DNA from: Candidatus Rifleibacteriota bacterium
GTDB lineage: Bacteria > Muiribacteriota > Ozemobacteria > Ozemobacterales > Ozemobacteraceae
Length of the DNA: 44,300 nt
Assembly (NCBI GenBank): GCA_012517355.1
Contig: JAAYVD010000132.1
Span: 1-44,300 of the forward strand
Reading direction: 5' to 3'
Part shown: positions 24,002 through 32,274 of the stretch, one piece after another
How the letters are laid out: each line of letters starts with the position of its first letter
Numbering within the stretch: the stretch's first letter is position 1
Program-made: the position numbers and the translations under genes
Notes under the pieces: model-generated
The model's database searches: none
Seen by the model: the letters and a program-made list of their open reading frames with translations, nothing else
Told to the model about the DNA's origin: nothing

Positions 24002-27000
24002 TCAGGCACTTCCATCCAGGTTCTGGCGGGCCTGGAAGACGAAGGTGGCCAGGTTGGTCTCGCGGTTGGGCAGGATCGTCCCGTCGTAGATCATGTCGAC
24101 GTAGGGCACCTTCTGCCGCAGGACCACCTTCAAAATCGAGCTGGCGATCGTGCTGGGCATGCAGGTGAAGGGCATGGCATTGACGACGCCGTTGTAGCCG
24201 TCCTTGGCGAACGCCAGGGCGCCGCCGATCGACAGGATCGCCTCCCCGTTGATGTGGTTCGAGAAGATGCCGTCGACCTCGTGCAGGAGGTGGCGCGTCT
24301 CGTGGTCGAACCGGCCGCGCAGCAGGTCGCGGAACGGCAGGCCCAGGGCGCCTGCCACCAGCCTCTGGTACCGCCCGGTCAGCCAGTCCTTGGCCAGGCG
24401 GCCGTAGCTGTCGAGGCCCGGCCGGGCCCGGGCGGCGGCCAGCGAATCCTCGATGCTGGTGTGGGTGGTGTACTCGATCCACTCCGAGACCGAACTGGTG
24501 AAGGTTTCGCAGCCGTTCTCCTCGAGGGTGCGCACCAGATGCTGGTTGCTCTCCTTGTGCGTGCGCACGTAGATCTCGCCGACGATGCCGATCAAAGGCC
24601 GCTTCTCGTGACGCCGTTCGACGGCGTGGAAGGCGGCGGCCGCGCGGCGCGCCGCTTTGACGAGGCGCAATCCGCCGCCGCGGCGGATGGCCTCGACCCC
24701 GTCGCGCATGGCGTCGGCGAACACGCGGTCGGTGGTTCCCTTGACGGTTTCGTAGGGGCGCACCCGCCACAGGGCCTTCTCGACGAGGTCGGCGTAGACG
24801 ATGGCCTCCCAGCCGAGCTGGCGGAAGGCGACCGCCTGGTCGTCGGTGAAGAAGCCGTTGCAGCGGTAGCTGTCCTCGGAGCTGGGCGAGAGGATGGGGA
24901 TGGTGCCGAGCCCGTAGCGGTCGAGCAGCAGGCGGTGGAGGCGGTTGTACTGGCCGAACCGGCAGGGTCCCTCGGTCTCGGGCATGAAGAAGGCGATCTC
25001 GTTCTCGATGTCGACCTTCTCCTGCCGGAGGTCGGTGATCAGGTTGAACATGTCGCCGGTGGTGACGGTGCAGGGGTAGCACTCCTTGCCCGAGGTGTTG
25101 CGCTTGCCGAAGTCGATGCCTTCCTTCGTGTAGGTTTCCATGACGCGGGCACGGCAGCCGACCCCCTCGAAGGCGGCGGCCAACGCGGCCGAGCCTTCCG
25201 ACATCTTGGGCAGGTAGATGATGCGGTCGCGCAGCGGGGCGGTGGCCTTGCGGGGCTGGATGTGGACCGTTTTTCCGAGCACTTGTACATTCCGCTGATT
25301 CTTGATCACGTCGAGGAAGGCCAGCAGGCGGGTTTCGACGCCGGCGCCGGCCGAGTGCTCGTCGAGCTCGAGTTCGAGGTAGGGGCGGCCGGTGCGGGCC
25401 ATCTCGTGGTTGAAGAAGTGCAGGATGAACGAGTCGGGGCCGCAGGAGAAGCTGGTCAGGTAGAGGCCGAACAGCCGGGGGTCCTGGTTGATCAGGCGGG
25501 CGGCGCGCAGGATCTTGCCGCCGAAGCCCCAGTACATGTTGGGGTAGTCCTCCTCGATGGGCAGCCCGTCGAGGTCGAGGAACTCCTGGGGGATGGCCAT
25601 GATGCCGAGGCGGCTGAAGGTGGCGAACAGGTTGAGGTTGGTGCGCGAGTCGTAGGCGCTGTAGGGCCGGCCGACCACGACGATGGCGCGCTGGTTCCCG
25701 AGCTTGTCGAGGAAGGCGGCGCCGATCCGCTTCAATTCGCGGTCGAAGGCGGCGAGCGCCTCGTCGGCCTTCCGCCAGGCGGCGGCGAACCGGTCGGGGT
25801 CGAAGGGCAGGCCGAGCCGCTCGAATTCGGCGCGGAACGAGTCGCGCAGCCGGTCGGGGCCTTCCTTCAGGTAGACGGCGGGCATGATGATCCTGCGGTC
25901 GTCGAGCTTGAGGGCCGCCTTCAGCACGTAGGTGTTGGCCTCGAGGTAGGGGCAGTAGTAGCCCTTCTTGCCGGCCGGGGCGTGCATCTCGATCATCATG
26001 GGCAGGAACAGGTAGTCGCACTGGCCGGCCAGGCGGCGGGTGTGTCCGTGCGAGATCTTGACGGGGAAGCAGGCCTCGCAGGTCATCGCCTCGATCCCCT
26101 CGTCGACGATGCCGTTGTCGGTCTCCGGGGTGATCAGCACGTCGTAGCCAAGGTTGGAGAGCAGGTGCACCCAGGCCAGGCCGAGCTGGAAGAAGGTCAG
26201 CGCGCGCGGGATGCCGACGACCGGCCGGCGGCCGCCGGGGCCGGCGTGGCCGCCCGGGGCGCCGGCGGCGGGGTCTTCCCCCAGCACCCGGTATTTCCCG
26301 GCCATGGCCTTGAAATACAGTTGCTGCCGGATCTTGTTGAAATCGGGGGCGCGCACCTCGGCCTGGGCGCGCGACTCGTACATGCCGCACTCGCCGCCGT
26401 AGACGGCCTCGTCGGTTCCGATGCGGTAGACCTGCAGCTTGCACTGGTTGTGGCAGGTCGGGTTGCGCCGGCAGACCTCCTCGAGGTGCGAGAACGGGGC
26501 GTCGACCACCTGCCAGCCGCGGAACCGCGTAGCATAGGCCTTTCCGGCCTTCAGGCGCGCCTCGCGCTCGTCGCGGGCGTGCAGGGCCGAACCGATGGCG
26601 CCCATCACCTCGCGGTGCGGCAGCGTGACGATCGGCTGCCCGGTCACCATCTCGAAGGCGGCGACCACCGACTTGTTCAGCGACGGGCCGCCCTGGAAGC
26701 TGATCACCTTGCCGATGCGGCCGTCCTGCACCACCCGGTTGAGGTAGTTGTGGACGACGGCCTGCGCCAGCCCGGCCAGCAGGTCCTCCCGCGCCCCGCC
26801 CATCTGCAGGTAGGACATCAGGTCGGACTCCATGTAGACGGTGCAGCGCTCGGTCAGCTTGTAGGGCGCCTTGGCGGCCAGCGCCAGCGACTCGTACTCG
26901 TTGGCGATGTTGATGCCCAGCTTGTGGGCGGTCTCCTCGAGGAAGCTGCCGGTGCCGGCCGCGCAGACCTTGTTCATCCGGAAATCGACCACGAACCCGT

Positions 27001-28345
27001 CGGTCAGCGAGGTGTACTTCGCGTCCTGGCCGCCCAGCTCGAAGATGGTGTCGACGTCCGGCCGGAAGAAGGTGGTGCCGCGGGCGTGCGCGGTGACCTC
27101 GTTGACCACGTCGTCGGCCCCGACGAACAGGTTGGCCACCTCGCGGCCGGACCCGGTGGTGCCGATGCCCAGCACCCGCACGCGACCGGTCTCGACCGTG
27201 GCCATGGCATGCCGGAGCGCTTTCTTGATGGCCACCACGGGCTGGCCTTCGGTAGGAATGTAGCGTTTGTACAAGACCTCACCCGCCGGGTCGATCAACA
27301 CGAGCTTGGTGGTGGTCGAGCCGATGTCGAAGCCCATGTAGACCTCGACCGGGTCTGCCCCCGCGGGCAGGCCCCGCATCTCGCCGCAGGGGGCGAAGGG
27401 GGCCAGCTTCAGGCAGAGGGGCGGGGTGGTGACCGCGGCGAAGGCGGCCGAACCCTTCAGTGCCTCGATCTCGGCGGCGCGCACGGCGCGGCCGGCTCCG
27501 GCCGCCTGGGCCGCCAGGCTGGCGCCGAACGCCCCGATGGCGGTGTGGTGGGGGGGAACGGCCACCGGCATCCCGAGGATGCTCTCGAACGCCTTCCTGG
27601 CCAGCACGTTGGTGGCGTAGCCGCCAATGAAGGCGATCGGGGTCTGCAGCTGGCGGTTGGTGATCAGGGTCGACTTGAAGTTCTTCGCCACGCCCTCGTG
27701 CAGGCCGGCGATGATGTGCTTGATGGCGATCCCCTTGTTCTGCAGGTGGATCATGTCCGACTTGGTGAAGACGGTGCAGCGGCAGGCCACGTTGGCCGGC
27801 TGGTCGGACTTCAGGCCCTCCTCGACGAACCGGCCCAGGATCGCCTCCATGCGCGCCTGCGGGTCGGTGATGCCGGCGAACTGCGGCAGGTCGGCGTAGA
27901 CGCGTTCCGCCTGCTGGTCGATGAAGCTGCCCGTGCCGGCGGCGCAGGCCTCGTTCAGCTTGAAATCCTCGAGCAGGAAGCCCTCGCCCGCCGGCGACAC
28001 CACCAGGAGCGTCGAGTCGTGGCCCCCGATCGAGATCACCGTGCGCGCCTCGGGCAGCAGCCGGTGCAGGCCGCGGGTCTGGGCGGTCGTCTCGATCTCG
28101 AAGAAGGTGCGGGTGGCCTCGGCCACCGCCTTGCCGTGGGTGCCGGTGAAGACGACGCGCTCGATGGCGTCGGCCCCGTGCCGTTGCTCGAGGCCGGCCA
28201 GGATCTGGGCGCACAGGTCGATGGTGCGGCCGAAATGGCGGCGGTAGGGAAGCTCCTCGAGCAGGTCGCCCGCGGCGGAACAGATGACGGTATTGATGCT
28301 GACGGATCCGATGTCGAACCCGACGGTGAGGCGGTGGTGTGACAT
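24002..28345 (-). CDS. fused acyl-CoA dehydratase activator: two BcrAD/BadFG ATPase domains plus DUF2229 and HgdB-like regions
   Basis: A 1447-residue cytoplasmic protein. Two ASKHA-type activase domains occur in tandem: GFDIGSVSINTVI (about 9-21) with NEACAAGTGSF (Cys134), and GFDIGSTTTKLVL (about 338-350) with NKVCAAGTGSF (Cys461). In the known (R)-2-hydroxyacyl-CoA dehydratase activators this Cys binds the bridging 4Fe-4S cluster and ATP drives one-electron transfer. A Cys-rich connector (CRRNPTCHNQC) leads to a DUF2229/COG3580-like domain (IPRALTFFQLGLAWVHLL, MTCEACFPVKI) and a COG3581-like C-terminus with conserved cysteines (SGKECYPC, ETEGPCRFGQYN). This arrangement is known in anaerobes but its substrate is not established. 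No separate dehydratase subunits are adjacent. ATG 28343-28345 has AGGAGG 6 bases upstream. Confidence 0.9.
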   Translation of the reverse strand: MSHHRLTVGFDIGSVSINTVICSAAGDLLEELPYRRHFGRTIDLCAQILAGLEQRHGADAIERVVFTGTHGKAVAEATRTFFEIETTAQTRGLHRLLPEARTVISIGGHDSTLLVVSPAGEGFLLEDFKLNEACAAGTGSFIDQQAERVYADLPQFAGITDPQARMEAILGRFVEEGLKSDQPANVACRCTVFTKSDMIHLQNKGIAIKHIIAGLHEGVAKNFKSTLITNRQLQTPIAFIGGYATNVLARKAFESILGMPVAVPPHHTAIGAFGASLAAQAAGAGRAVRAAEIEALKGSAAFAAVTTPPLCLKLAPFAPCGEMRGLPAGADPVEVYMGFDIGSTTTKLVLIDPAGEVLYKRYIPTEGQPVVAIKKALRHAMATVETGRVRVLGIGTTGSGREVANLFVGADDVVNEVTAHARGTTFFRPDVDTIFELGGQDAKYTSLTDGFVVDFRMNKVCAAGTGSFLEETAHKLGINIANEYESLALAAKAPYKLTERCTVYMESDLMSYLQMGGAREDLLAGLAQAVVHNYLNRVVQDGRIGKVISFQGGPSLNKSVVAAFEMVTGQPIVTLPHREVMGAIGSALHARDEREARLKAGKAYATRFRGWQVVDAPFSHLEEVCRRNPTCHNQCKLQVYRIGTDEAVYGGECGMYESRAQAEVRAPDFNKIRQQLYFKAMAGKYRVLGEDPAAGAPGGHAGPGGRRPVVGIPRALTFFQLGLAWVHLLSNLGYDVLITPETDNGIVDEGIEAMTCEACFPVKISHGHTRRLAGQCDYLFLPMMIEMHAPAGKKGYYCPYLEANTYVLKAALKLDDRRIIMPAVYLKEGPDRLRDSFRAEFERLGLPFDPDRFAAAWRKADEALAAFDRELKRIGAAFLDKLGNQRAIVVVGRPYSAYDSRTNLNLFATFSRLGIMAIPQEFLDLDGLPIEEDYPNMYWGFGGKILRAARLINQDPRLFGLYLTSFSCGPDSFILHFFNHEMARTGRPYLELELDEHSAGAGVETRLLAFLDVIKNQRNVQVLGKTVHIQPRKATAPLRDRIIYLPKMSEGSAALAAAFEGVGCRARVMETYTKEGIDFGKRNTSGKECYPCTVTTGDMFNLITDLRQEKVDIENEIAFFMPETEGPCRFGQYNRLHRLLLDRYGLGTIPILSPSSEDSYRCNGFFTDDQAVAFRQLGWEAIVYADLVEKALWRVRPYETVKGTTDRVFADAMRDGVEAIRRGGGLRLVKAARRAAAAFHAVERRHEKRPLIGIVGEIYVRTHKESNQHLVRTLEENGCETFTSSVSEWIEYTTHTSIEDSLAAARARPGLDSYGRLAKDWLTGRYQRLVAGALGLPFRDLLRGRFDHETRHLLHEVDGIFSNHINGEAILSIGGALAFAKDGYNGVVNAMPFTCMPSTIASSILKVVLRQKVPYVDMIYDGTILPNRETNLATFVFQARQNLDGSA

Positions 28346-28377
28346 GCAAACCTCCTGGCACTTCTGAGGGAAGGGAT

Positions 28378-28406
28378 ATCCTACCATTCTTCAGGGCTCC
28401 GGGCAA
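28378..28406 (-). promoter_or_regulatory. candidate promoter of the activase gene
   Basis: Minus strand: TTGCCC (28401-28406), 17-base spacer, TAGGAT (28378-28383), about 33 bases upstream of the start. Confidence 0.45.
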
Positions 28407-28575
28407 ATCGGGAACCCCCGGGAAGCGCGCCTCCCTGGCGGGCGCGAGGGGGAGACAGGGAATGGGCCCCGCCCGCCGGTTCCCGCCTCCGCCATCGCCG
28501 GCCCCAGGGATGGACGGAGGCCCCCAGCCGATGCCCGGGATCGGTGCCTCGCTTCGGCCTGGGGGGTGGGGAGGG

Positions 28576-28605
28576 TTGACCCCGGCCTTCCGGCGGGTGT
28601 ACGGT
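28576..28605 (+). promoter_or_regulatory. weak candidate promoter for the gene at 28634
   Basis: TTGACC (5/6) and TACGGT (3/6) 18 bases apart, 28 bases before the start codon. Confidence 0.3.
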
Positions 28606-28633
28606 TGGACATCCCTGCCGGCAGGAGGCACCC

Positions 28634-29077
28634 ATGGCCCTGGAAGTCCACCATCGCAATCCCCGTCTGGAACGCTGGGAGGAACGGCTCAACCGGATGT
28701 TCGACCAGGTCGACCACGTGCTCGAGGAGCGGTATGCCGGCCGTTTCCGGCTGAAGCCGAGCCGGCCGCCACACGGCGAGGGGGTGACCCGCGACGCCGA
28801 TGGCCTGTTCGATCTCGGCATCTCCTTCTCGGCCGGACTCACCTCGCAGAACGGGCCGGGCTACGTGTTCCAGGTTCGCCTGGCCACCACCGATCCGGTG
28901 CCGACCGCCTTCCGGCAGCAGATCGAGACCGAGGTCGCCGACCTGGTCAACCGGGAGTTGCCGCGGTTCTTCCCCGGTCTCGACCTTCGCCTGGCGCGGG
29001 AAGGGCAGGCCTTCCGCCTGTTCGGCGACCTGTCCCTCGACGCCGACCTCCCGCCCCTTCCCACAGACCTGGCCTGA
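28634..29077 (+). CDS. small soluble protein of unknown function
   Basis: A 147-residue protein with no signal peptide. The N-terminal half is helical and charged (NPRLERWEERLNRMFDQVDH). The second half contains beta-like and amphipathic stretches (LFDLGISFSAGL, GYVFQVRLATTD, ETEVADLVNRELPRFFPGL) and ends with LRLAREGQAFRLFGDLSL. I recognise no family. AGGAGG lies 6-8 bases before ATG 28634. Divergent from the activase gene (288 bases apart) and monocistronic. Codon use matches the surroundings, so it is very likely a real gene. Confidence 0.75.
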   Translation: MALEVHHRNPRLERWEERLNRMFDQVDHVLEERYAGRFRLKPSRPPHGEGVTRDADGLFDLGISFSAGLTSQNGPGYVFQVRLATTDPVPTAFRQQIETEVADLVNRELPRFFPGLDLRLAREGQAFRLFGDLSLDADLPPLPTDLA

Positions 29078-29220
29078 AAGGGGCCCCTGGAGCCTGCTGG
29101 GAAAACGCGGCCACCTTCAATCCTTGGAGATTGGCTCTGGCGGCTGATGCCGGCGGGGCAAAGGGCCCGCAAAAAAAACGCTACCGTCCGGTCCAGGGCT
29201 AACGGACCGCGAAGCGGCGC

Positions 29221-29340
29221 TTCCGCGAGGTGAACGCGTCAGCGTTTCCCTCGCCAGCAGAAAAAGTCCAGGGCCATCGGCCCTGGTGGGGTGAAGGGGC
29301 AAAGCCCCTTCGGCAAGCCTTTATGCGGATCATTGAAAAA
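29221..29340. repeat. 120-bp structured interspersed repeat, copy 2
   Basis: Partner of 6336-6456. Three hairpins in series: GCGAGGTGAACGC / GCGTTTCCCTCGC (29225-29237 / 29242-29254, two internal mismatches, loop GTCA); CCAGGGCC-ATC-GGCCCTGG (29268-29286, perfect); AAGGGGC-AAA-GCCCCTT (29294-29310, perfect). The bases from 29078 to 29220 include a further short hairpin and an A8 run but no gene. Confidence 0.65.
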
Positions 29341-29413
29341 AAGAGGGCCCCTTTGCCCTGGGGAAACCCTCATCTGGCAATGATCAGGAACATGGTACGG
29401 TGTCACCGGTTTC

Positions 29414-29570
29414 GACACTCCAGCATTTCGACTGACCCATCAATCCACGTTCTTCATCCACCCATCGATGTGGATTGCGCCGATCGTGCTGGCGACCCTC
29501 TCCGCCACTTCCCCCCCTTCCTCCCTTTCCCCTGCGGCCCTCGATATTTCTGTCGAAAGGCTGAAGTCTC
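29414..29570 (+). mobile_element. MITE-like element, copy 3, with 8-bp target-site duplication
   Basis: A 157-bp element with terminal inverted repeats matching at 16 of 19 positions. Flanked exactly by CCGGTTTC (29406-29413) and CCGATTTC (29571-29578), a 7/8 match expected from an ageing target duplication. Same orientation as the other two copies. Located between the structured repeat and the 3' end of the beta-propeller gene. Confidence 0.78.
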
Positions 29571-29584
29571 CCGATTTCCCATCT

Positions 29585-30889
29585 TTACTCCCAGCCGGGG
29601 GAATCGGTGGGAGAAGAAGGGGTGGCCGGGCGGGCCCGCAGGTTCAGGAAGTCGGCGCCGGGCGAGGCGAGGGCGCCCAGGTCTGGGGTGAAGGAGCCGG
29701 CGGCGGCCGGTGGGGCGGGGGCCGGGGTCACCGGCATGCCGTAGAGGGCGCCGTTGCGGCAGACGGCCATGTCGGTGGAACCGAACGCCAGCGGGGGGTG
29801 GAACATCGAGGGTTCGACGCAGACCCAGTCTGGGGAGCCGGTGCGGGCGGGGTAGTAGGCGAACAGGCTCTGGCGGTCGATGAACGAGCCCTTGTGCAGC
29901 AGGGCCATGCCCTCCCGGTGGGGGTAGGCCAACAGGATGGGCCCCAGGTCCTTCTGCCAGCGCGGGGCCCCGGTGGCGGCCTCGAGACAGCGCACCGTCG
30001 AGCGGTCGGCCACCATGACGAGATTGCCCGTGACCGCCGCGTCCAGGAAGGTCGCGGGCAGCGAGACGCTCCAGGAGCCCTTCCCCGAGAAGGACGAGGC
30101 ATCGAGCCGCCGGCCGTCGCTGGCCAGCATCAGCAGCACGTCGCCGTCGGCCTCCAGGTGCCGGCAGGCCATCCCTTCGATCTTCAGGCGCAGTTCGCCG
30201 GTCTCCTGGTCGGCCCCCACGACGGTGCCCTGGGCGGTGACGAACAGGAACATCCCCGCGTGGGCGATGGGGGGGACCGGAGCCACCTCGCCGGGGAAGG
30301 TCCAGAGAGGCTGCCCGAACTCCAGGTCGACGGCCTGCAGCCGCCAGACCGGGTTCTTCACGTCCTGGAACCCGTAGATGCAGGCGACCGCGCTGCCGAC
30401 GGCGACGTGCAGGATGTCGCCGGTGAACTGGGCATCCCAGGCGGGGTCGCCGCTGTCCCCGTCGACGGCGACCAGGGCCTTGGCGCTGGTCTTGACCAGA
30501 AGGCGGTTGTCGGGCAGCGGCAAGGGGGCCAGGGTGGACGGTTCCTGGGTCGCCCGTTCCCAGCGCAGGGTCAGCCCGGTGCCGCCGTAGGCCCGCAGGC
30601 CCTGCTCGCGGTCGGCGACGACCACCACGTTGGTCAGGGCCACGAGGGGGTGTCGGGGCTGGCGGGGCAGGGGCTGGCGGGCCAGGATGCGGCCCTGCGG
30701 ATCGAGCAGGGCGATCTCCTCGCGGCCGCCCAGGACGGCGACGTTGGGGCCCAGGCGGCAGGGGGCGGACAGGATCTCCCGGTCATACCGGGCCTGCCAG
30801 CGGGGAGTGGTGCCGCTGGCCTGGTTCCAGAAATGGAGGCAGGTCAGGAGGGCGAACACCAGGAAGAATCCGACGACCCACCGGTTCAT
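29585..30889 (-). CDS. membrane-anchored PQQ-like beta-propeller protein
   Basis: A 434-residue protein. N-terminal membrane anchor or signal sequence (WVVGFFLVFALLTCLHFW), then repeated blades with the pattern 'variable-xG-x-x-x-W' typical of PQQ/BamB-like propellers: LLDPQGRILARQPL, VALTNVVVVADREQGLRAY, ALVAVDGDSGDPAWDAQF, LQAVDLEFGQPLWTFPG, TVVGADQETGELRL and VRCLEAATGAPRWQKDL. No quinoprotein dehydrogenase catalytic motif, so a scaffold or ligand-binding role is likely. The C-terminal 50 residues are Pro/Ala-rich. ATG 30887-30889 overlaps the stop of the cytidylate-kinase-like gene (ATGA). Confidence 0.82.
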   Translation of the reverse strand: MNRWVVGFFLVFALLTCLHFWNQASGTTPRWQARYDREILSAPCRLGPNVAVLGGREEIALLDPQGRILARQPLPRQPRHPLVALTNVVVVADREQGLRAYGGTGLTLRWERATQEPSTLAPLPLPDNRLLVKTSAKALVAVDGDSGDPAWDAQFTGDILHVAVGSAVACIYGFQDVKNPVWRLQAVDLEFGQPLWTFPGEVAPVPPIAHAGMFLFVTAQGTVVGADQETGELRLKIEGMACRHLEADGDVLLMLASDGRRLDASSFSGKGSWSVSLPATFLDAAVTGNLVMVADRSTVRCLEAATGAPRWQKDLGPILLAYPHREGMALLHKGSFIDRQSLFAYYPARTGSPDWVCVEPSMFHPPLAFGSTDMAVCRNGALYGMPVTPAPAPPAAAGSFTPDLGALASPGADFLNLRARPATPSSPTDSPGWE

Positions 30890-31563
30890 GCGGCGGGCAG
30901 CAGGCGCACCTGTCCGAGGATGAGCTCCACGCAGCGGTCGAGGGGAAGGCGGGTGGTGTTCAGGGTGAAGTGGTAGAGGTGGGGGTCGGTCCAGTCGGCG
31001 TCGAAGAAGTCGGAGATGAAGGAACGGGCCGCCTCGTCGCTCTGGGCGATGACTTCACGGGCCTTGGCCTCGTCGACCTTCTGCTGGTCGATGATACGGG
31101 CGATGCGGGTCGCCTCGTCGGCCACGATGCGCACGTGGACGGCAGTGGGCAGGTCCTTCAGGATGCGGGCCCCGCCGCGCCCCACGATGATCGACCGGTC
31201 CTTGGCCGCCAACTCCTTGACCACCTGCTGCAGGACGGTGAGATACTCGTCCTCCTTGTAGTCGGACTGTGGAAAGGGCGTGAACAGCTCGATGCCGTCC
31301 CAGTCGAGGGGGCCGATGCCGAAGGGGTGGAACACCCGCCCCCCCTTGGCGATGCTGGTCAGGGCTTCCTGGAAGAAGACGCCGACGCGGCTGTAGGTCT
31401 CCTGGTCGAAGTCCTGCAGCTCCTCCTGGGGTTTTCCCATCTTCTTGGCGATCTCGTGCAGGATCTCCTTGTCGGCGCAGGTGTAGGAAAGCGCCTCGCC
31501 GAGCTTGAGGGCGATGAATGATCCTCCCGATCCGATCTCCCGGGAAATCGTGATGACGGCCAT
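30886..31563 (-). CDS. cytidylate kinase-like family protein
   Basis: A 225-residue protein opening with MAVITISREIGSGGSFIALK, the atypical P-loop of the Cytidylate_kin2 family. It continues with YTCADKEILHEIAKKMG, IVGRGGARILKDLPTAVHVRIVA (the conserved GRGG and strand), and DEATRIARIIDQQ followed by a helical C-terminus. Family members are predicted P-loop phosphotransferases, mostly uncharacterised and distinct from Cmk proper. ATG 31561-31563 is chosen because the family motif starts right there; 13 extra residues upstream are Arg/Pro-like. A strong promoter lies about 60 bases upstream. Cotranscribed with the beta-propeller gene. Confidence 0.85.
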   Translation of the reverse strand: MAVITISREIGSGGSFIALKLGEALSYTCADKEILHEIAKKMGKPQEELQDFDQETYSRVGVFFQEALTSIAKGGRVFHPFGIGPLDWDGIELFTPFPQSDYKEDEYLTVLQQVVKELAAKDRSIIVGRGGARILKDLPTAVHVRIVADEATRIARIIDQQKVDEAKAREVIAQSDEAARSFISDFFDADWTDPHLYHFTLNTTRLPLDRCVELILGQVRLLPAA

Positions 31564-31622
31564 CGTTCCATCCTTTCCCACGGAGGGCTGCCGCCTCTCC
31601 ATGCGCGTGCCTCGGTGCCCCC

Positions 31623-31652
31623 ATTATCGGTTTGGCGGGACCGGGAAGTCAA
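31623..31652 (-). promoter_or_regulatory. strong sigma70-type promoter of the kinase-like operon
   Basis: Minus strand: TTGACT (31647-31652, 5/6), 18-base spacer, GATAAT (31623-31628, 5/6). Predicted 5' leader of about 53 bases. Confidence 0.65.
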
Positions 31653-31968
31653 GCCCCGTCATCGGCTGGAACGAGGATCGGCGAGGCCCGGCCACCCGGT
31701 GACCATCCGGCCGGCAGGGAGGGTCGGCCGTTCCCGGGCTTCCAAGCTCACCGGGGACCCCGGGAGGTGGCGTGACCGGCCGGTTCCCTTGGCGGAAACC
31801 GTTTCCCCGACCGCGTTCAGGGGGGAACCTTCGGGCTCCGGTGTCACGGGCCTCTCAACAATTGGGAAAAAAATGCCGATGACCTCTTCGGTACGGAGCG
31901 AGTCCGTACGATGAATTGAGTAGCAGGACCGAGTGGCCAGATCGAGTAGCGAGTTCGAGGAGGAAACC
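31653..31968. other. divergent intergenic region with an inverted repeat
   Basis: No gene on either strand that I can support. The only structure seen is GTACGGA-gcgag-TCCGTAC (31891-31909) and the short direct repeat GAGTAGC just downstream of it, about 60 bases before the small acidic ORF. Either could belong to its leader or promoter. Confidence 0.4.
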
Positions 31969-32118
31969 ATGGTTCACCCAGGAATGGTAGGGATCACCGA
32001 GTTGATGACGGACGACGGCTTCGTGGGTTGGATGGAGGAGCAGGAGGACGACATGCTGTCCAATCTCTCCACTTACGAGGTGTATTCCCTTTACTGTCAG
32101 CAGTCGACGGAGGACTGA
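31969..32118 (+). CDS. 49-residue acidic small protein
   Basis: Sequence begins MVHPGMVGITELMTDDG and ends with SLYCQQSTED. It carries about 12 Asp/Glu, several Met, and one Cys near the end, and has no membrane segment. A very strong AGGAGG (31958-31963) sits 5 bases before ATG 31969, and a GC-rich terminator hairpin follows the stop, so the unit looks like a complete single-gene transcript. An upstream in-frame ATG at 31933 lacks a ribosome site. No family recognised. It may be a small regulatory or adaptor protein. Confidence 0.62.
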   Translation: MVHPGMVGITELMTDDGFVGWMEEQEDDMLSNLSTYEVYSLYCQQSTED

Positions 32119-32159
32119 CCGCCCCCCCCTCTCCGGCCCCAGCGCATCGTGCGCTTCAT

Positions 32160-32191
32160 CCCGCCCCGCGACGGAACGGTCGCGGGGCGGG
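32160..32191 (+). terminator. terminator hairpin after the small acidic ORF
   Basis: 13-bp perfect stem CCCGCCCCGCGAC / GTCGCGGGGCGGG with a 6-base loop, followed by GCCCTTTCC. A smaller AGCGCA-TCG-TGCGCT hairpin precedes it (32141-32155). Confidence 0.7.
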
Positions 32192-32274
32192 CCCTTTCCG
32201 GGCATCCAGGCGGCCCGGGCATCCAGGCGGTCCGGTTCGGGTGGCGGGATCGGGGCGCCGGAAGGTGCCGGGGA

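Noticed and set aside
22970-28342. A 1790-codon open frame on the plus strand antisense to the activase and cysteine genes
   Set aside because: It is the mirror of real minus-strand genes with strong motifs. High third-position GC keeps antisense frames open, and its product is Val/Gly/Asp-rich without domains.
29150-29178. GC hairpin next to an A8 run, considered as a terminator
   Set aside because: The A-run follows the hairpin on the plus strand, so the polarity is wrong for the plus gene, and no minus-strand gene ends there.
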